From assembly GCF_900177295.1 (NCBI RefSeq), contig NZ_FWZX01000029.1, positions 1-64,000 on the forward strand: DNA of 64,000 nucleotides, in the 5' to 3' direction. The notes below the pieces were generated by a model. That model did no database searches, was not told where the DNA came from, and was given only the letters and a program-made list of their open reading frames with translations. Every line of letters begins with the position of its first letter. The first letter of the stretch is position 1. Source of the DNA: Tistlia consotensis USBA 355. Its GTDB lineage: Bacteria; Pseudomonadota; Alphaproteobacteria; Kiloniellales; DSM-21159. Positions 27,846 to 38,001 of the stretch are shown one piece after another. A program made the position numbers and the translations under genes.

Positions 27846-28883
27846 ATGCAGGGGGACCTGAAGGAGATCCGCAGCCTGATCGCGGAGGTCGCGACCGGCC
27901 GGCCGATGAGCCTGGAGGAGTCTGAGCGCGCCTTCGACGTGATCATGTCGGGCAACGCCACGCCCGCGCAGATGGGCGGCCTGCTGATGGCGCTCAGGGT
28001 GCGCGGCGAGACGGTCGACGAGATCCTGGGGGCCGCGCGCACCATGCGCGCCAAGATGACGACGATCGAGGCGCCGGCCGGCGCCATCGACACCTGCGGC
28101 ACCGGCGGCGACGCCAAGGGCACCTACAACATCTCGACGGCCGCCGCCTTCGTCGTCGCGGCCTGCGGCGTGCCGGTCGCCAAGCATGGCAACCGGGCCC
28201 TGTCCTCGAAGAGCGGCGCCGCCGACGTGCTGGGGGCGCTGGGCATCGACGTCGAGACCGACATGGCGACGGTGCAGCGCGCGCTCTGGGAGGTCGGCAC
28301 CTGCTTCCTGATGGCGCCGCGCCACCACAGCGCGATGCGCCACGTCGGGCCGACCCGGGTCGAGCTCGGTACCCGGACGATCTTCAACCTGCTGGGGCCC
28401 CTGTGCAATCCGGCCAAGGTCAGGCGCCAGATCATGGGCGTCTTCGACCGGGCCTGGATCGAGCCGCTGGCCGAGGTGCTGAAGGGCCTGGGCCACGAGA
28501 AGGCCTGGGTGTTCCACGGCGAGGGCGGCTTCGACGAGCTGACCACCTCCGGGACCAGCTGGGTCGCGGCGCTGGCCGACGGCCGGGTCCGGACCTTCGA
28601 GGTGACGCCGGAGGCCGCCGGCCTGCCGCGCTGCAGCCCCGACGACCTCAAGGGCGGCGATGCCGAGACCAACGCCGCGGCGATCCGCGCCCTGCTCGGC
28701 GGCCAGCACGGCCCGTTCCGCGACACCGTGCTGCTGACCTCGGCGGCCGCCCTGATCGTTGCCGACAAGGCGGGCGACCTGAAGCAGGGCGTCGCCAAGG
28801 CGGCCGAGGCGCTGGACAGCGGCCGGGCGATGCGGGTGCTGGAGCGCCTGATCCAGGTGACCGACGGCAAAACGCCGGTCTGA
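27846..28883 (+). CDS. trpD: Anthranilate phosphoribosyltransferase
   Basis: Attaches phosphoribose to anthranilate, second step of tryptophan synthesis. 345 residues. Family motifs [52 protein letters not shown] (PRPP and anthranilate sites) and [24 protein letters not shown] are intact. It begins 13 bases after the trpG stop and is followed by trpC 23 bases later. Confidence 0.97.
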   Translation: MQGDLKEIRSLIAEVATGRPMSLEESERAFDVIMSGNATPAQMGGLLMALRVRGETVDEILGAARTMRAKMTTIEAPAGAIDTCGTGGDAKGTYNISTAAAFVVAACGVPVAKHGNRALSSKSGAADVLGALGIDVETDMATVQRALWEVGTCFLMAPRHHSAMRHVGPTRVELGTRTIFNLLGPLCNPAKVRRQIMGVFDRAWIEPLAEVLKGLGHEKAWVFHGEGGFDELTTSGTSWVAALADGRVRTFEVTPEAAGLPRCSPDDLKGGDAETNAAAIRALLGGQHGPFRDTVLLTSAAALIVADKAGDLKQGVAKAAEALDSGRAMRVLERLIQVTDGKTPV

Positions 28884-28906
28884 ACAGACGAGGGAGGAGA
28901 GTCCCG

Positions 28907-29713
28907 GTGAGCGACGTGCTGGCACGGATCTGCGACGACAAGCGCGCCTTCGTGGCGGCGCGCAAGGCGATCCGGCCGGAAGCGCGGCTCGCCGCCGAGG
29001 CCGCCGCGGCCTCGCGCCCGCGCGGCTTCCTCGCCGCGCTCAAGGCCGGCTGCCTCAGGAACGGCTTCGCCCTGATCTGCGAGATCAAGAAAGCCTCGCC
29101 CTCCAAGGGCCTGATCCGCGAGGACTTCGACCCGCCGCGCCTAGCCGAGGCCTATGCCGCCGGCGGCGCCTCCTGCCTGTCGGTGCTGACCGACGAGCCC
29201 TGGTTCCAGGGCAGCGACGCGCACCTGATCGCGGCGCGCGCCGCGGTCGGGCTGCCGGTGATCCGCAAGGACTTCATGCTCGAGCCCTACCAGATCCTGG
29301 AGAGCCGGGCGCTCGGCGCCGACTGCGTGCTGCTGATCCTGGCGGCCCTCTCCGACGCGCAGGCGGCCGAGCTGGAGAGCACGGCGCTGGAGCTCGGCAT
29401 GGACGTGCTGCTCGAGGTGCACGACGCCGCGGAGCTCGAGCGGGCGCTCAGCCTCAAGTCGCCGCTGCTCGGCATAAACAACCGCAATCTCAAGACCTTG
29501 CAGGTCGACCTTGCGACGACGGAGTCGCTGGCGCCGCGGGTCCCGCGCGAGCGCTTCCTGGTCGGCGAGAGCGGCGTCTACGGGCCGGCCGACATCGCCC
29601 GCCTGCGCCGCGCCGGCGCCCGGGCCTTCCTGATCGGCGAATCGCTGATGCGCCAGGCCGACGTCACGGCGGCGACCCGGGCGCTCTTCGCCGGCGACGA
29701 GCAGGCGGCCTGA
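28907..29713 (+). CDS. trpC: Indole-3-glycerol-phosphate synthase
   Basis: Ring closure of the phosphoribosyl-anthranilate product to indole-glycerol phosphate. 268 residues from GTG 28907, behind an AGGGAGGAGAG ribosome site; the longer frame upstream overlaps trpD and was rejected. Conserved elements: [13 protein letters not shown] (catalytic Lys), [25 protein letters not shown] and [12 protein letters not shown]. TrpC only, not fused to TrpF; trpF is not in the window. Its stop overlaps the moaC ATG by one base (TGATG). Confidence 0.96.
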   Translation: MSDVLARICDDKRAFVAARKAIRPEARLAAEAAAASRPRGFLAALKAGCLRNGFALICEIKKASPSKGLIREDFDPPRLAEAYAAGGASCLSVLTDEPWFQGSDAHLIAARAAVGLPVIRKDFMLEPYQILESRALGADCVLLILAALSDAQAAELESTALELGMDVLLEVHDAAELERALSLKSPLLGINNRNLKTLQVDLATTESLAPRVPRERFLVGESGVYGPADIARLRRAGARAFLIGESLMRQADVTAATRALFAGDEQAA

Positions 29714-30201
29714 TGGGCGGGTCGGGCGGCGGCTTCACCCACTTCGACGCCGAGGGCAAGGCGGTCATGGTCGACGTCTCGGCCAAGGCCGAGACCGAGC
29801 GCACGGCGACGGCCCGCGGCGAGATCGTCATGCAGCCCGCGACCCTGGCGCTGATCCGCGACGGCGGCGTCGAGAAGGGCGACGTGCTGTCGGTCGCGCG
29901 GCTCGCCGGCATCATGGGCGCCAAGCGCACCCCGGAGCTGATCCCGCTCTGCCATCCCCTCGCCCTCGCCTCGGTCAAGGTCGACCTCCGGCTGGCCCCG
30001 GAGCGCAACGCCGTCGAGATCGAGGCGACCTGCAAGCTGACCGGGCGGACCGGCGTCGAGATGGAGGCCCTGACCGCCGTCTCGGTCGCGGCGCTGACCG
30101 TCTACGACATGTGCAAGGCGGTCGACCGCGCCATGCGCATCGGCGAGATCCGTCTGGTCCACAAGGCCGGCGGCAAGTCCGGCGGCTACGAGGCCGCCTG
30201 A
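29713..30201 (+). CDS. moaC: Cyclic pyranopterin monophosphate synthase MoaC
   Basis: Converts the MoaA product to cyclic pyranopterin monophosphate in molybdenum-cofactor synthesis. 162 residues. MoaC hallmarks: [38 protein letters not shown] (active-site His/Lys region), [28 protein letters not shown] and the C-terminal KSGGY. Translationally coupled to trpC and followed by moeA 17 bases later. A trpC-moaC-moeA-lexA order is shared by many alphaproteobacteria. Confidence 0.97.
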   Translation: MGGSGGGFTHFDAEGKAVMVDVSAKAETERTATARGEIVMQPATLALIRDGGVEKGDVLSVARLAGIMGAKRTPELIPLCHPLALASVKVDLRLAPERNAVEIEATCKLTGRTGVEMEALTAVSVAALTVYDMCKAVDRAMRIGEIRLVHKAGGKSGGYEAA

Positions 30202-30218
30202 GCCATGGAGACCGCCCA

Positions 30219-31433
30219 ATGATCTCGGTCGAGGAGGCCCTGCAGCGCATCCTCGCCGGCTTCCAGCCGCTGCCCGCCGAGGTGCTGCCGATCGGCGAGG
30301 CCTTCGGCCGCGTCCTGGCCGAGCCGCTGGTCGCCCGCGCGACCCAGCCGCCGGCCGCGGTCTCGGCGATGGACGGCTACGCCGTGCGCGCCGCCGACGT
30401 CGCGGCGGTGCCCTGCGAGCTCGAGGTCGTCGGCCACGTGCCGGCCGGCAGCAGCCACGACGGCCGGCTGCAGCCCGGCCAGGCCGTGCGCATCTTCACC
30501 GGCGCGCCGCTGCCCGAGGGCGCCGACTCGATCGTCATCCAGGAGGACACCGAGGCGCTGGATGGCCGGGTCCGCGTGCTCGAATCAGTGCGTCAGGGCA
30601 ACTACGTGCGCCCGGCCGGGCTCGACTTCCGGGCCGGCGAGGTCGGCCTGGAGGCCGGCCGGCGCCTGACCGCCCGCGACGTCGGCCTCGCCGCCGCCAT
30701 GGACCGGCCCTGGCTGTCGGTGCGGCGCCGGCCGCGCGTCGCGATCCTGGCGACCGGCGACGAGGTCGTCATGCCCGGCGAGCCGCGCGGGCCGAACCAG
30801 ATCGTCAGCTCCAACGGCCTGTCGCTCTCGGCCGCGGTGCGCGCCTGCGGCGGCGAGCCCCTGCTGCTGGCGATCGCCCGCGACGACGCCGCCTCGCTGC
30901 AGGCCCTGGCCGGCGAGGCGCGCGGCGCCGACCTGCTGGTCACCACCGGCGGCGCCTCGGTCGGCGAGCACGACCTGGTACGCCAGGCGCTCGGCGAGCG
31001 CGGCCTGGAGCTTGACTTCTGGCAGATCGCCATGCGCCCGGGCAAGCCGCTGATGTTCGGCCGGATCCAGGGCACGCCGCTGCTCGGCCTGCCGGGCAAC
31101 CCCGTCTCGACCGTGGTCTGCGCCACCCTCTTCCTGCGCCCGGTCCTGGAGCGCCTGCAGGGCCTGGAGCGGCCGCCGCACCGGCTGCTGCCGGCCCGGC
31201 TCGGCGTGCCGCTGAAGCAGAACGACCGGCGCCAGGACTACCTGCGCAGCAGGCTCGAGCGCCAGCCCGACGGCACGGTCGTCGCCAGCCCCTTCCCGCG
31301 GCAGGATTCCTCGATGCTGGCGGTGCTGTCGCAGGCCGAGGGCCTGGTCGTGCGGGCGCCCCACGCGCCGCCCGCCGCCGCCGGCGACCCGATCGCCTAC
31401 CTGCCCCTGGACGGCGATCTGCTGTCGCTCTGA
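30219..31433 (+). CDS. moeA: Molybdopterin molybdenumtransferase MoeA
   Basis: Inserts molybdate into adenylated molybdopterin. 404 residues from MISVEEALQRILAGF; the longer frame is the moaC shadow. Motifs: AMDGYAVRAADV, GAPLPEGADSIVIQEDT, ILATGDEVVMPGE, LLVTTGGASVGEHDLV, MRPGKPLMFG and LLGLPGNPVSTVVC. Domain order is the normal MoeA one. It is the last gene before the separate lexA promoter. Confidence 0.96.
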   Translation: MISVEEALQRILAGFQPLPAEVLPIGEAFGRVLAEPLVARATQPPAAVSAMDGYAVRAADVAAVPCELEVVGHVPAGSSHDGRLQPGQAVRIFTGAPLPEGADSIVIQEDTEALDGRVRVLESVRQGNYVRPAGLDFRAGEVGLEAGRRLTARDVGLAAAMDRPWLSVRRRPRVAILATGDEVVMPGEPRGPNQIVSSNGLSLSAAVRACGGEPLLLAIARDDAASLQALAGEARGADLLVTTGGASVGEHDLVRQALGERGLELDFWQIAMRPGKPLMFGRIQGTPLLGLPGNPVSTVVCATLFLRPVLERLQGLERPPHRLLPARLGVPLKQNDRRQDYLRSRLERQPDGTVVASPFPRQDSSMLAVLSQAEGLVVRAPHAPPAAAGDPIAYLPLDGDLLSL

Positions 31434-31473
31434 GGCGCGTCAAAAGACGTCACTTCTGTTACTCTCCGGTTGC

Positions 31474-31502
31474 TTGACGACACCCTGGAACATTGATAGA
31501 AC
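31474..31502 (+). promoter_or_regulatory. lexA promoter with alphaproteobacterial SOS box
   Basis: TTGACG (31474-31479), 17-base spacer and TAGAAC (31497-31502) form a good promoter. GAACATTGATAGAAC (31488-31502), which is GTTC-N7-GTTC on the other strand, is the known alphaproteobacterial LexA box and covers the -10. This gives autorepression of lexA. Confidence 0.88.
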
Positions 31503-31608
31503 GTCCCGATAAGTTTTCGCTTCGTTCCAGCCTGTAACCGTGTCGTAACCGTCATCGCTCGCCAGGTTCTGTCGTCGATGTCAGCGCGCACCGGGGGGAA
31601 TACGGACC

Positions 31609-32310
31609 ATGCTGACGCGTAAACAGCACGAGTTGCTGACCTACCTGCAGAAGTACCTCGCCGACCACGGCGTCTCGCCCTCCTTCGACGAGATGCGCGA
31701 CGCGCTCGGCCTGAAATCCAAGTCCGGCATCCACCGTCTGATCACCGGTCTCGAGGAGCGCGGCTTCATCCGCCGCCTGCCGCACCGGGCGCGCGCCATC
31801 GAGGTGCTGCGCCTGCCCGAGGACGTGACCGGCCGCGCCGGCTTCGCCCCGGCGGTCATCCAGGGCGGCCGCGCCGAGCCGCGCAAGCCGATCGGCCGGC
31901 CGGTGCAGGCCAGCGAGGCCGGCCTGGAGGCGAGCAGCCTGCCGCTCTACGGCCGCATCGCCGCCGGCACGCCGATCGAGGCGCTGCGCAACGAGGACCG
32001 CTTCGTCGAGGTGCCGCCGACCCTGATCGGCCGGGGCAAGCACTACGCCCTCGAGGTCGAGGGCGATTCGATGATCGACGCCGGCATCCACGACGGCGAC
32101 ACGGTGATCATCGAGGAGACCGACTACGCCGAGAACGGCGCCATCGTCGTCGCCCTGGTCGACGGCGAGGAGGTCACCCTGAAGCGGCTGCGCCGCCGCC
32201 AGGGCGCGATCGCCCTGGAGCCGGCCAACGTCAACTACGAGACCCGGCTCTTCCCGCCCGACCGCGTCACGATCCAGGGCCGCCTGGTCGGCCTGATCCG
32301 CCGCTACTGA
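31609..32310 (+). CDS. lexA: SOS repressor LexA
   Basis: 233 residues, the longer alphaproteobacterial form. N-terminal winged helix-turn-helix ([56 protein letters not shown]). A linker leads to the self-cleavage site Ala119-Gly120 ([10 protein letters not shown]), with the Ser154 nucleophile in [14 protein letters not shown] and Lys192 in VTLKRL. Cleavage is stimulated by RecA on damaged DNA. It has its own promoter with a LexA box. Confidence 0.97.
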   Translation: MLTRKQHELLTYLQKYLADHGVSPSFDEMRDALGLKSKSGIHRLITGLEERGFIRRLPHRARAIEVLRLPEDVTGRAGFAPAVIQGGRAEPRKPIGRPVQASEAGLEASSLPLYGRIAAGTPIEALRNEDRFVEVPPTLIGRGKHYALEVEGDSMIDAGIHDGDTVIIEETDYAENGAIVVALVDGEEVTLKRLRRRQGAIALEPANVNYETRLFPPDRVTIQGRLVGLIRRY

Positions 32311-32338
32311 GGCTGTCGGCGGGCCGGCAGGCGCGGCG

Positions 32339-32731
32339 ATGATTCTTCTGGTCTACGCCGTCCCGACGACCCTTGTCATCGCCCTCACGCTGACGCTGCC
32401 GGTTTGGGTCATTCGCAAGTGTGTGGGACGATTCTGGGGCCTCTCCGCCCTTGAGACGACGCTCTGGCGCGCGCTGGGCGATGTCGCCTTCGTTTTCACC
32501 GCGCTGCTCGTCCTGGCCCATGCCGGCGAGCGCTACGCGCCCTTGGCGCAGTGCTTCAGCCTGCTCGGCACCTGCGCGCTTCCGCTGGGCGACGTTCTGT
32601 TCGCCTGGGGGTTCTTCTTCCAAGTGGCGACCGTTCCCCTCGGCATCCCGATCGCTGTCTTCGCCTGCATTGAGGCGGTCCGACGCCACCGCGCTTCGGC
32701 ATCGAAGATCTCGTCTCCGGAAGCCAATTAG
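32339..32731 (+). CDS. Small multi-TM membrane protein of unknown function
   Basis: 130 residues. Hydrophobic segments at about 2-25, 45-62 and 86-112; the basic C-terminus ([16 protein letters not shown]) is probably cytoplasmic. No family recognised. Base composition is visibly less GC-biased than in flanking genes, and the codon choice is less strict, hinting at a more recent arrival or weak selection. It lies 28 bases after lexA and converges on comEC. It may be cotranscribed with lexA and thus SOS-induced, but no evidence supports a role in repair. Confidence 0.6.
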   Translation: MILLVYAVPTTLVIALTLTLPVWVIRKCVGRFWGLSALETTLWRALGDVAFVFTALLVLAHAGERYAPLAQCFSLLGTCALPLGDVLFAWGFFFQVATVPLGIPIAVFACIEAVRRHRASASKISSPEAN

Positions 32732-32741
32732 GCCTGCACGA

Positions 32742-34931
32742 TCAGTCGCCCTCAGCGTCGCCATCCTCCGCGCCCTCGGGCGCGGCCCACGGCGGCCGGC
32801 GCGGGCGGTCGCTACGGCGGACCCAGGGCCGCTCGCCGCGGGCCTCGCGGGTTGTCTCGACGGAGATGCCCGCGGCCGACAGGCGGATCGCCTGGCCGCC
32901 CTCGCGCCACAGCCGCCAGCGGTCGACGATCAGCTGCGGCGCCGGCGGGCCCTGGCCGCAGGCCCGCGGCACCGACAGCGTCGTGACGATGACCCGGGCG
33001 GCGCGGCAGTCCTCCAGCAGCGCCATGGCGTCCTCGGGCAGCGCGATCCGGCCCCAGCGCGTCTCGTAGAGGCAGCCGTAGCCGTCGCAGCGCAGCCAGT
33101 CCGGCACCGAGGCACCGGCGTCCGGCCAGTCCAGCCCCTCGTCGAGGGCGGCGCGGCGCAGCCACTGCTCGGCGACGAAGCGCGCCCGCCGGCCGCTCGA
33201 CAGGGCGAGCCCGCCGCCGGCGCCGCGCACCGCGACCAGGCGTCCGTCCTCGGCGACCAGCAGGTCGGGCGGCCGCCGGGTCCAGGGCGAGGCCAGCCCG
33301 AGCAGCAGCAGCGGCAGCCCCAGGAGCCGCAGCGCCGGCGGCTTCCAGAGGCAGAGCCAGAGGCCGCCGAGCGCGACCGCCGCGAGGCCCCAGCCCGGCA
33401 TCGCCGGCACCAGGGCGACGGCGCTCGGCCAGCCGGCGACCATCCCGGCGACCCAGAGGATCGCCCGGATGCCCTCGCCGAGCAGCCAGAGGAAGGGCGC
33501 GTCGAGCCCGACGGGCATGGCGAGCAGCGCGAGCAGGGCGGCCGGCATGACCAGGAAGGCCGCGACCGGCACCGCCAGCAGGTTCGCGACCAGGCCGTAG
33601 AGCGCCAGACGGTTGAAGTGGTAGGCGGCGAAGGGCGCCGTCGCGAGGCCCGCGATCAGCGAGGTGAAGGCGAGCGCGGCGAGGTAGCCGAGCGGCCGCA
33701 GCCAGAGGCTCTCGCCGCGCGCCAGGGCTCTCAGGCCCCGCCCCCGCTCCCGCCAGCCGCGCCACAGCTCCCAGGCCGCGACCAGCGCGACGACCGCGGC
33801 GAAGGACAGCTGGAAGGAGGCGCTGACCAGGCTCTCGGGCGCCAGCAGCAGGACGGCGGCGGCGGCCCAGGCGACGAGGCGGAGGGTCAGGGCGGTGCGG
33901 TCGAGCAGCACGGCGAGCAGCACCAGGCCGACCATGACGAAGGCGCGCTGCGCGGTGACGCTGGCGCCGGCCAGCTGCAGGTAGCCGAAGGCGGCCGCCA
34001 GCGCCGCGGCGGCCGCCCACTTCTTGATCGGCCGGGTCAGCGCGAGCGCCGGCACCGCGGCCAGCCCGGCGCGCAGGGCGAAGAACACGGCGCCGGCGGC
34101 GAGCCCCAGATGCAGGCCGGAGATCGCCAGCAGGTGCGCCAGGCCGCTGTTGCGCAGCGCCGCCAGGTCGGGCTCCGAGATCGCGCCGCGCTCGCCGACG
34201 GTCAGGGCCGCCGCGACCGCGCCGCGCCGGTCCGGCAGCACCGCCAGCGCCCGCTCGGCGATGGCCTGGCGCAGGCCGTCGCGCCAGCGCGTCAGCCGCG
34301 CCCCGAGGCCCGGCTCGCCGCCGGCCGCCGGTGCCAGGCGCTCCAGCTTGCCGAGCGCGAAGCCGACGGCGCCGAGCCGGAGGAACCAGGCCCGGCGGGC
34401 GAAGTCGTAGGCGCCGGGTGTCGCCGGCCCCGGCGGCGGCCGCAGGATCGCCAGCAGCGCGATCCGGTCGCCGGGCCCGACCTCGGGCTCCAGGCCGCGC
34501 AGCGAGACGCGCAGCCGCTCCGGCGTCGCCGCCCCGGGGAGGCGCCCGATCCGGGCCTCGCCGAGCCAGAGGCGGCGGCCTTCGCCGTCGCGCTCGACCC
34601 GCTCGACCGTCGCCTGCAGCCGCACCGGCCCGAGCTCCTGCTGCAGCACCGGCGCGGCGACCGCCAGGCTGCGCAGCTGGGCGAGCTGGAAGCCGAGCGC
34701 GGCGGCCAGAGCCGCGAGCAGCAGCGGGCCGATCCAGGCGCGGCGCCAGAGCAGCAGCAGCGGCAAGCCGAGCAGGCCGACGACCAGGGGCGCCAGCCAG
34801 CGCGGCGGCTCGAGCGGCAGCGCGAAGTAGAGCGCGATGCCGGCGCCGAGCAGCACCGGCAGCCAGAGCGCCGCCTGCGGGCGGGCCGCCTGGACCAGGG
34901 CCCCTATCTGCCGGCCGAAGCCTGGGATCAC
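32742..34931 (-). CDS. comEC: ComEC/Rec2-family competence membrane protein
   Basis: About 729 residues from GTG 34931; a TTG further upstream (35036) would add 35 residues, so the start is uncertain. An N-terminal pair of membrane helices and the DUF4131 region ([20 protein letters not shown]) is followed by the Competence domain ([41 protein letters not shown]) and many further helices. The C-terminal part keeps a beta-lactamase-like length but lacks the HxHxDH metal motif. It may form the channel for DNA uptake. Its divergent neighbour is gltX. Confidence 0.88.
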   Translation of the reverse strand: MIPGFGRQIGALVQAARPQAALWLPVLLGAGIALYFALPLEPPRWLAPLVVGLLGLPLLLLWRRAWIGPLLLAALAAALGFQLAQLRSLAVAAPVLQQELGPVRLQATVERVERDGEGRRLWLGEARIGRLPGAATPERLRVSLRGLEPEVGPGDRIALLAILRPPPGPATPGAYDFARRAWFLRLGAVGFALGKLERLAPAAGGEPGLGARLTRWRDGLRQAIAERALAVLPDRRGAVAAALTVGERGAISEPDLAALRNSGLAHLLAISGLHLGLAAGAVFFALRAGLAAVPALALTRPIKKWAAAAALAAAFGYLQLAGASVTAQRAFVMVGLVLLAVLLDRTALTLRLVAWAAAAVLLLAPESLVSASFQLSFAAVVALVAAWELWRGWRERGRGLRALARGESLWLRPLGYLAALAFTSLIAGLATAPFAAYHFNRLALYGLVANLLAVPVAAFLVMPAALLALLAMPVGLDAPFLWLLGEGIRAILWVAGMVAGWPSAVALVPAMPGWGLAAVALGGLWLCLWKPPALRLLGLPLLLLGLASPWTRRPPDLLVAEDGRLVAVRGAGGGLALSSGRRARFVAEQWLRRAALDEGLDWPDAGASVPDWLRCDGYGCLYETRWGRIALPEDAMALLEDCRAARVIVTTLSVPRACGQGPPAPQLIVDRWRLWREGGQAIRLSAAGISVETTREARGERPWVRRSDRPRRPPWAAPEGAEDGDAEGD

Positions 34932-35138
34932 GACCGCCCGCGCCTCCCGCGCGCCACGAGGACCGCCCGAACAGGTTGCACCTGGCGGACAGTTGAGCAC
35001 GCCCAGGCGGCAAATGCAGCAGCGCGCCCGCGGCAAGGTGGCCGGCAGCGGGCGGCGCCTCGGGGGTGCGGCGACCGTCGCCGCGTGCTAGACAGCCCGA
35101 CCCGACACCTTGACCCACCACAGGACCCGACGCCGGCC

Positions 35139-36533
35139 ATGCCTCCCGTCACCCGTTTCGCCCCCTCGCCGACCGGCTTCCTGCACATCGGCGGCGCCCG
35201 CACGGCGCTGTTCAACTGGCTCTACGCCCGCCACCACGGCGGCCGCTTCCTGCTGCGCATCGAGGATACCGACCGGGCGCGCTCGACCGAGGCCGCGATC
35301 GCCGCGATCCTCGACGGCCTGGCCTGGCTCGGCCTGGAGTGGGACGGCGAGGTCGTCTACCAGTTCGCCCGTGCCGAGCGGCACGCCGAGGTCGCCCGCC
35401 GCCTGGTCGCGGAGGGCCGCGCCTACTACTGCTACGCCACGCCGGCCGAGCTGGAGGAGATGCGCGCAACGGCGCGCGCCGAGGGCCGGCCGCTGCGCTA
35501 CGACGGCCGCTGGCGCGACCGCGACCCCGCCGAGGCGCCGGAGGGCGTGCCGCCGGTCGTGCGCATGAAGGCGCCCCAGGAGGGCGAGACGACGATCGCC
35601 GACCTGGTCCAGGGCGAGGTCACGGTCGCCAATGCGCAGCTCGACGACATGGTGCTGCTGCGCGCCGACGGCACGCCGACCTACATGCTCTCGGTCGTGG
35701 TCGACGACCACGACATGGACATCACCACGGTGATCCGCGGCGACGACCACCTGACCAACGCCTTCCGCCAGACCCAGCTCTACCGGCTGTGCGGCTGGGA
35801 GCCGCCGGCCTTCGCGCACATCCCGCTGATCCACGGGCCGGACGGCGCCAAGCTGTCGAAGCGCCACGGCGCGCTCGGTGTCGAGGCCTACCGCGAGATG
35901 GGCTACCTGCCGGAGGCGCTGCGCAACTACCTGCTGCGCCTCGGCTGGGCGCACGGCGACGACGAGATCATCCCGACCGACAAGGCGATCGAGTGGTTCG
36001 ACCTCGACGGCGTCGGCCGCTCGCCGGCGCGCTTCGACTTCGACAAGCTGAACCACCTGAACGGCCACTACATCCGCGAGGCCGACGACGCGCGCCTCGC
36101 CGGGCTGGTCGCCGGCAGCTTCGAGCCGGCGCCCTCGCCGGCGGCGCTGGGCCGCCTCACGGCCGGCATGGCCGGCATGAAGGCGCGCGCCAAGACCCTG
36201 AAGGAGCTGGCCGAGCTCGGCGCCTTCTACGTCGCCGAGCGGCCGCTGGTCCTGAACGAGAAGGCGGAGAAGCTGCTGACCGCAGAGGCGCTCCAGGCCC
36301 TCGCCGCGCTGCGCCCCCGCCTGGCGTCGCTGGCCGACTGGACCGCCGAGGCGATCGAGGCCGAGGCGCGGGCCTTCGCCGAGGCCGCCGGGCTCAAGCT
36401 CGGCGCCGTGGCGCAGCCGCTGCGCGCCGCGCTGACCGGCTCCAACGTCTCGCCGCCGATCTTCGAGGCGGCGGCGATCCTGGGGCGCGACGAGACGCTG
36501 GCGCGGCTCGACGACCGTCTCGCGCCACCCTGA
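35139..36533 (+). CDS. gltX: Glutamyl-tRNA synthetase
   Basis: Charges tRNA-Glu, cytosolic. 464 residues from [30 protein letters not shown]; the much longer frame upstream is antisense to comEC. The class I signature motifs are [13 protein letters not shown] (HIGH-like) and [11 protein letters not shown] (KMSKS-like). It may be one of two GltX copies, since many alphaproteobacteria carry a second that charges tRNA-Gln as well. Followed by gltA. Confidence 0.96.
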   Translation: MPPVTRFAPSPTGFLHIGGARTALFNWLYARHHGGRFLLRIEDTDRARSTEAAIAAILDGLAWLGLEWDGEVVYQFARAERHAEVARRLVAEGRAYYCYATPAELEEMRATARAEGRPLRYDGRWRDRDPAEAPEGVPPVVRMKAPQEGETTIADLVQGEVTVANAQLDDMVLLRADGTPTYMLSVVVDDHDMDITTVIRGDDHLTNAFRQTQLYRLCGWEPPAFAHIPLIHGPDGAKLSKRHGALGVEAYREMGYLPEALRNYLLRLGWAHGDDEIIPTDKAIEWFDLDGVGRSPARFDFDKLNHLNGHYIREADDARLAGLVAGSFEPAPSPAALGRLTAGMAGMKARAKTLKELAELGAFYVAERPLVLNEKAEKLLTAEALQALAALRPRLASLADWTAEAIEAEARAFAEAAGLKLGAVAQPLRAALTGSNVSPPIFEAAAILGRDETLARLDDRLAPP

Positions 36534-36588
36534 GCGGCGTTCGCCGACCCCTGAATTTCACGCGACGCAGGGCGGCGGAGCGACGCAA

Positions 36589-36617
36589 TTGATCGACGGC
36601 GGCCCGCTCAGTATGCT
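36589..36617 (+). promoter_or_regulatory. gltA promoter
   Basis: TTGATC (36589-36594), a 17-base spacer and TATGCT (36612-36617) give a good sigma-70-type promoter about 50 bases upstream of the citrate synthase start. Confidence 0.55.
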
Positions 36618-36668
36618 GCGCCGCAACCAAGGGCGCGGGCCGATATCCGCGCATTTCCTCTAGGGAAC

Positions 36669-37991
36669 ATGGAGAGTCACGTGGCGGCGGATGGCAAGAA
36701 CGCAACGGCAACCCTGACCGACAACACGACCGGCAAGAGCTGGGACTTTCCGATCCTGGAGGGAACGGTCGGGCCACGGGTGATCGACGTGCGCAAGCTC
36801 TACGCCGAGACCGGCATGTTCACCTACGACCCGGGCTTCACCTCGACCGGGTCCTGCGAGTCCGCGATCACCTACATCGACGGCGACCAGGGCGTGCTGA
36901 TGCACCGCGGCTACAAGATCGAGGAGCTGGCGGAGCAGTCCAACTTCCTGGAGGTCTGCTACCTGCTGCTGCACGGCGAGCTGCCGGACAAGGCGCAGAT
37001 GAAGTCCTTCGAGAAGAACATCACCTACCACACGATGCTGCACGAGCAGATGATGTACTTCTTCCGGGGCTTCCGGCGCGACAGCCACCCGATGGCGATC
37101 ATGTGCGGCGTGGTCGGCGCGCTCTCGGCCTTCTACCACGACTCGACCGACATCCGGGACCCGCACCAGCGGATGGTCGCGCAGCACCGCCTGATCGCGA
37201 AGATGCCGACGATCGCGTCGATGGCCTTCAAGTATTCGATCGGCCAGCCCTTCGTCTATCCGCGCAACGACCTCAGCTACGCCGAGAACTTCCTCTACAT
37301 GACCTTCGCGGTGCCGGCGGAGGAGTACAAGGTCAGCCCGGTCATGGCGCGCGCCATGGACCGCATCTTCATCCTGCACGCGGACCACGAGCAGAACGCC
37401 TCGACCTCGACGGTGCGCATCGCCGGCTCGTCGGGCGCCAATCCCTTCGCCTGCATCGCCGCCGGCATCGCCAGCCTCTGGGGCCCGGCGCACGGCGGCG
37501 CCAACGAGGCGGTGCTCAACATGCTCATGGAGATCGGCCACAAGGACAAGATCCCGGAGTTCCTGGCGCGCGCCAAGGACAAGGACGATCCCTTCCGCCT
37601 GATGGGCTTCGGCCACCGCGTCTACAAGAACTACGATCCGCGCGCCAAGGTGCTGCGCCAGTCGGCCTACGAGGTGCTGGAGGAGCTGGGCGACAGCAAC
37701 GACCCGCTGCTCGAGCTGGCCATGGAGCTCGAGAAGATCGCGCTGGAGGACCCCTACTTCGTCGAGAAGAAGCTGTTCCCGAACGTCGACTTCTATTCGG
37801 GCATCATCCTCAAGGCGATGGGCTTCCCGACCTCGATGTTCACCGTGCTCTTCGCCCTGGCCCGCACGGTCGGCTGGGTCGCCCAGTGGACCGAGATGAT
37901 CGAGGACCCGCAGCAGAAGATCAGCCGGCCGCGCCAGCTCTACAAGGGCTACACCGAGCGCGCCTACAAGCCCCTCGACCAGCGCGGCTGA
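36669..37991 (+). CDS. gltA: Citrate synthase (type II)
   Basis: Condenses oxaloacetate with acetyl-CoA at the entry to the TCA cycle. 440 residues, hexameric NADH-sensitive type by length and by the N-terminal domain ([54 protein letters not shown]). Catalytic residues: His in [19 protein letters not shown], His in [15 protein letters not shown], and the [16 protein letters not shown] motif. Asp lies in [13 protein letters not shown] 36669 has AGGG 4 bases upstream; a GTG four codons later with GGAGAG is an equal candidate. Confidence 0.97.
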   Translation: MESHVAADGKNATATLTDNTTGKSWDFPILEGTVGPRVIDVRKLYAETGMFTYDPGFTSTGSCESAITYIDGDQGVLMHRGYKIEELAEQSNFLEVCYLLLHGELPDKAQMKSFEKNITYHTMLHEQMMYFFRGFRRDSHPMAIMCGVVGALSAFYHDSTDIRDPHQRMVAQHRLIAKMPTIASMAFKYSIGQPFVYPRNDLSYAENFLYMTFAVPAEEYKVSPVMARAMDRIFILHADHEQNASTSTVRIAGSSGANPFACIAAGIASLWGPAHGGANEAVLNMLMEIGHKDKIPEFLARAKDKDDPFRLMGFGHRVYKNYDPRAKVLRQSAYEVLEELGDSNDPLLELAMELEKIALEDPYFVEKKLFPNVDFYSGIILKAMGFPTSMFTVLFALARTVGWVAQWTEMIEDPQQKISRPRQLYKGYTERAYKPLDQRG

Positions 37992-38001
37992 GCGCCGGCC
38001 C

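Noticed and set aside
32421-35138. Long plus-strand open frame running across comEC into gltX
   Set aside because: The part before 35139 is antisense to comEC, low in complexity, and has no start or ribosome site that makes sense. Only the gltX part is real.
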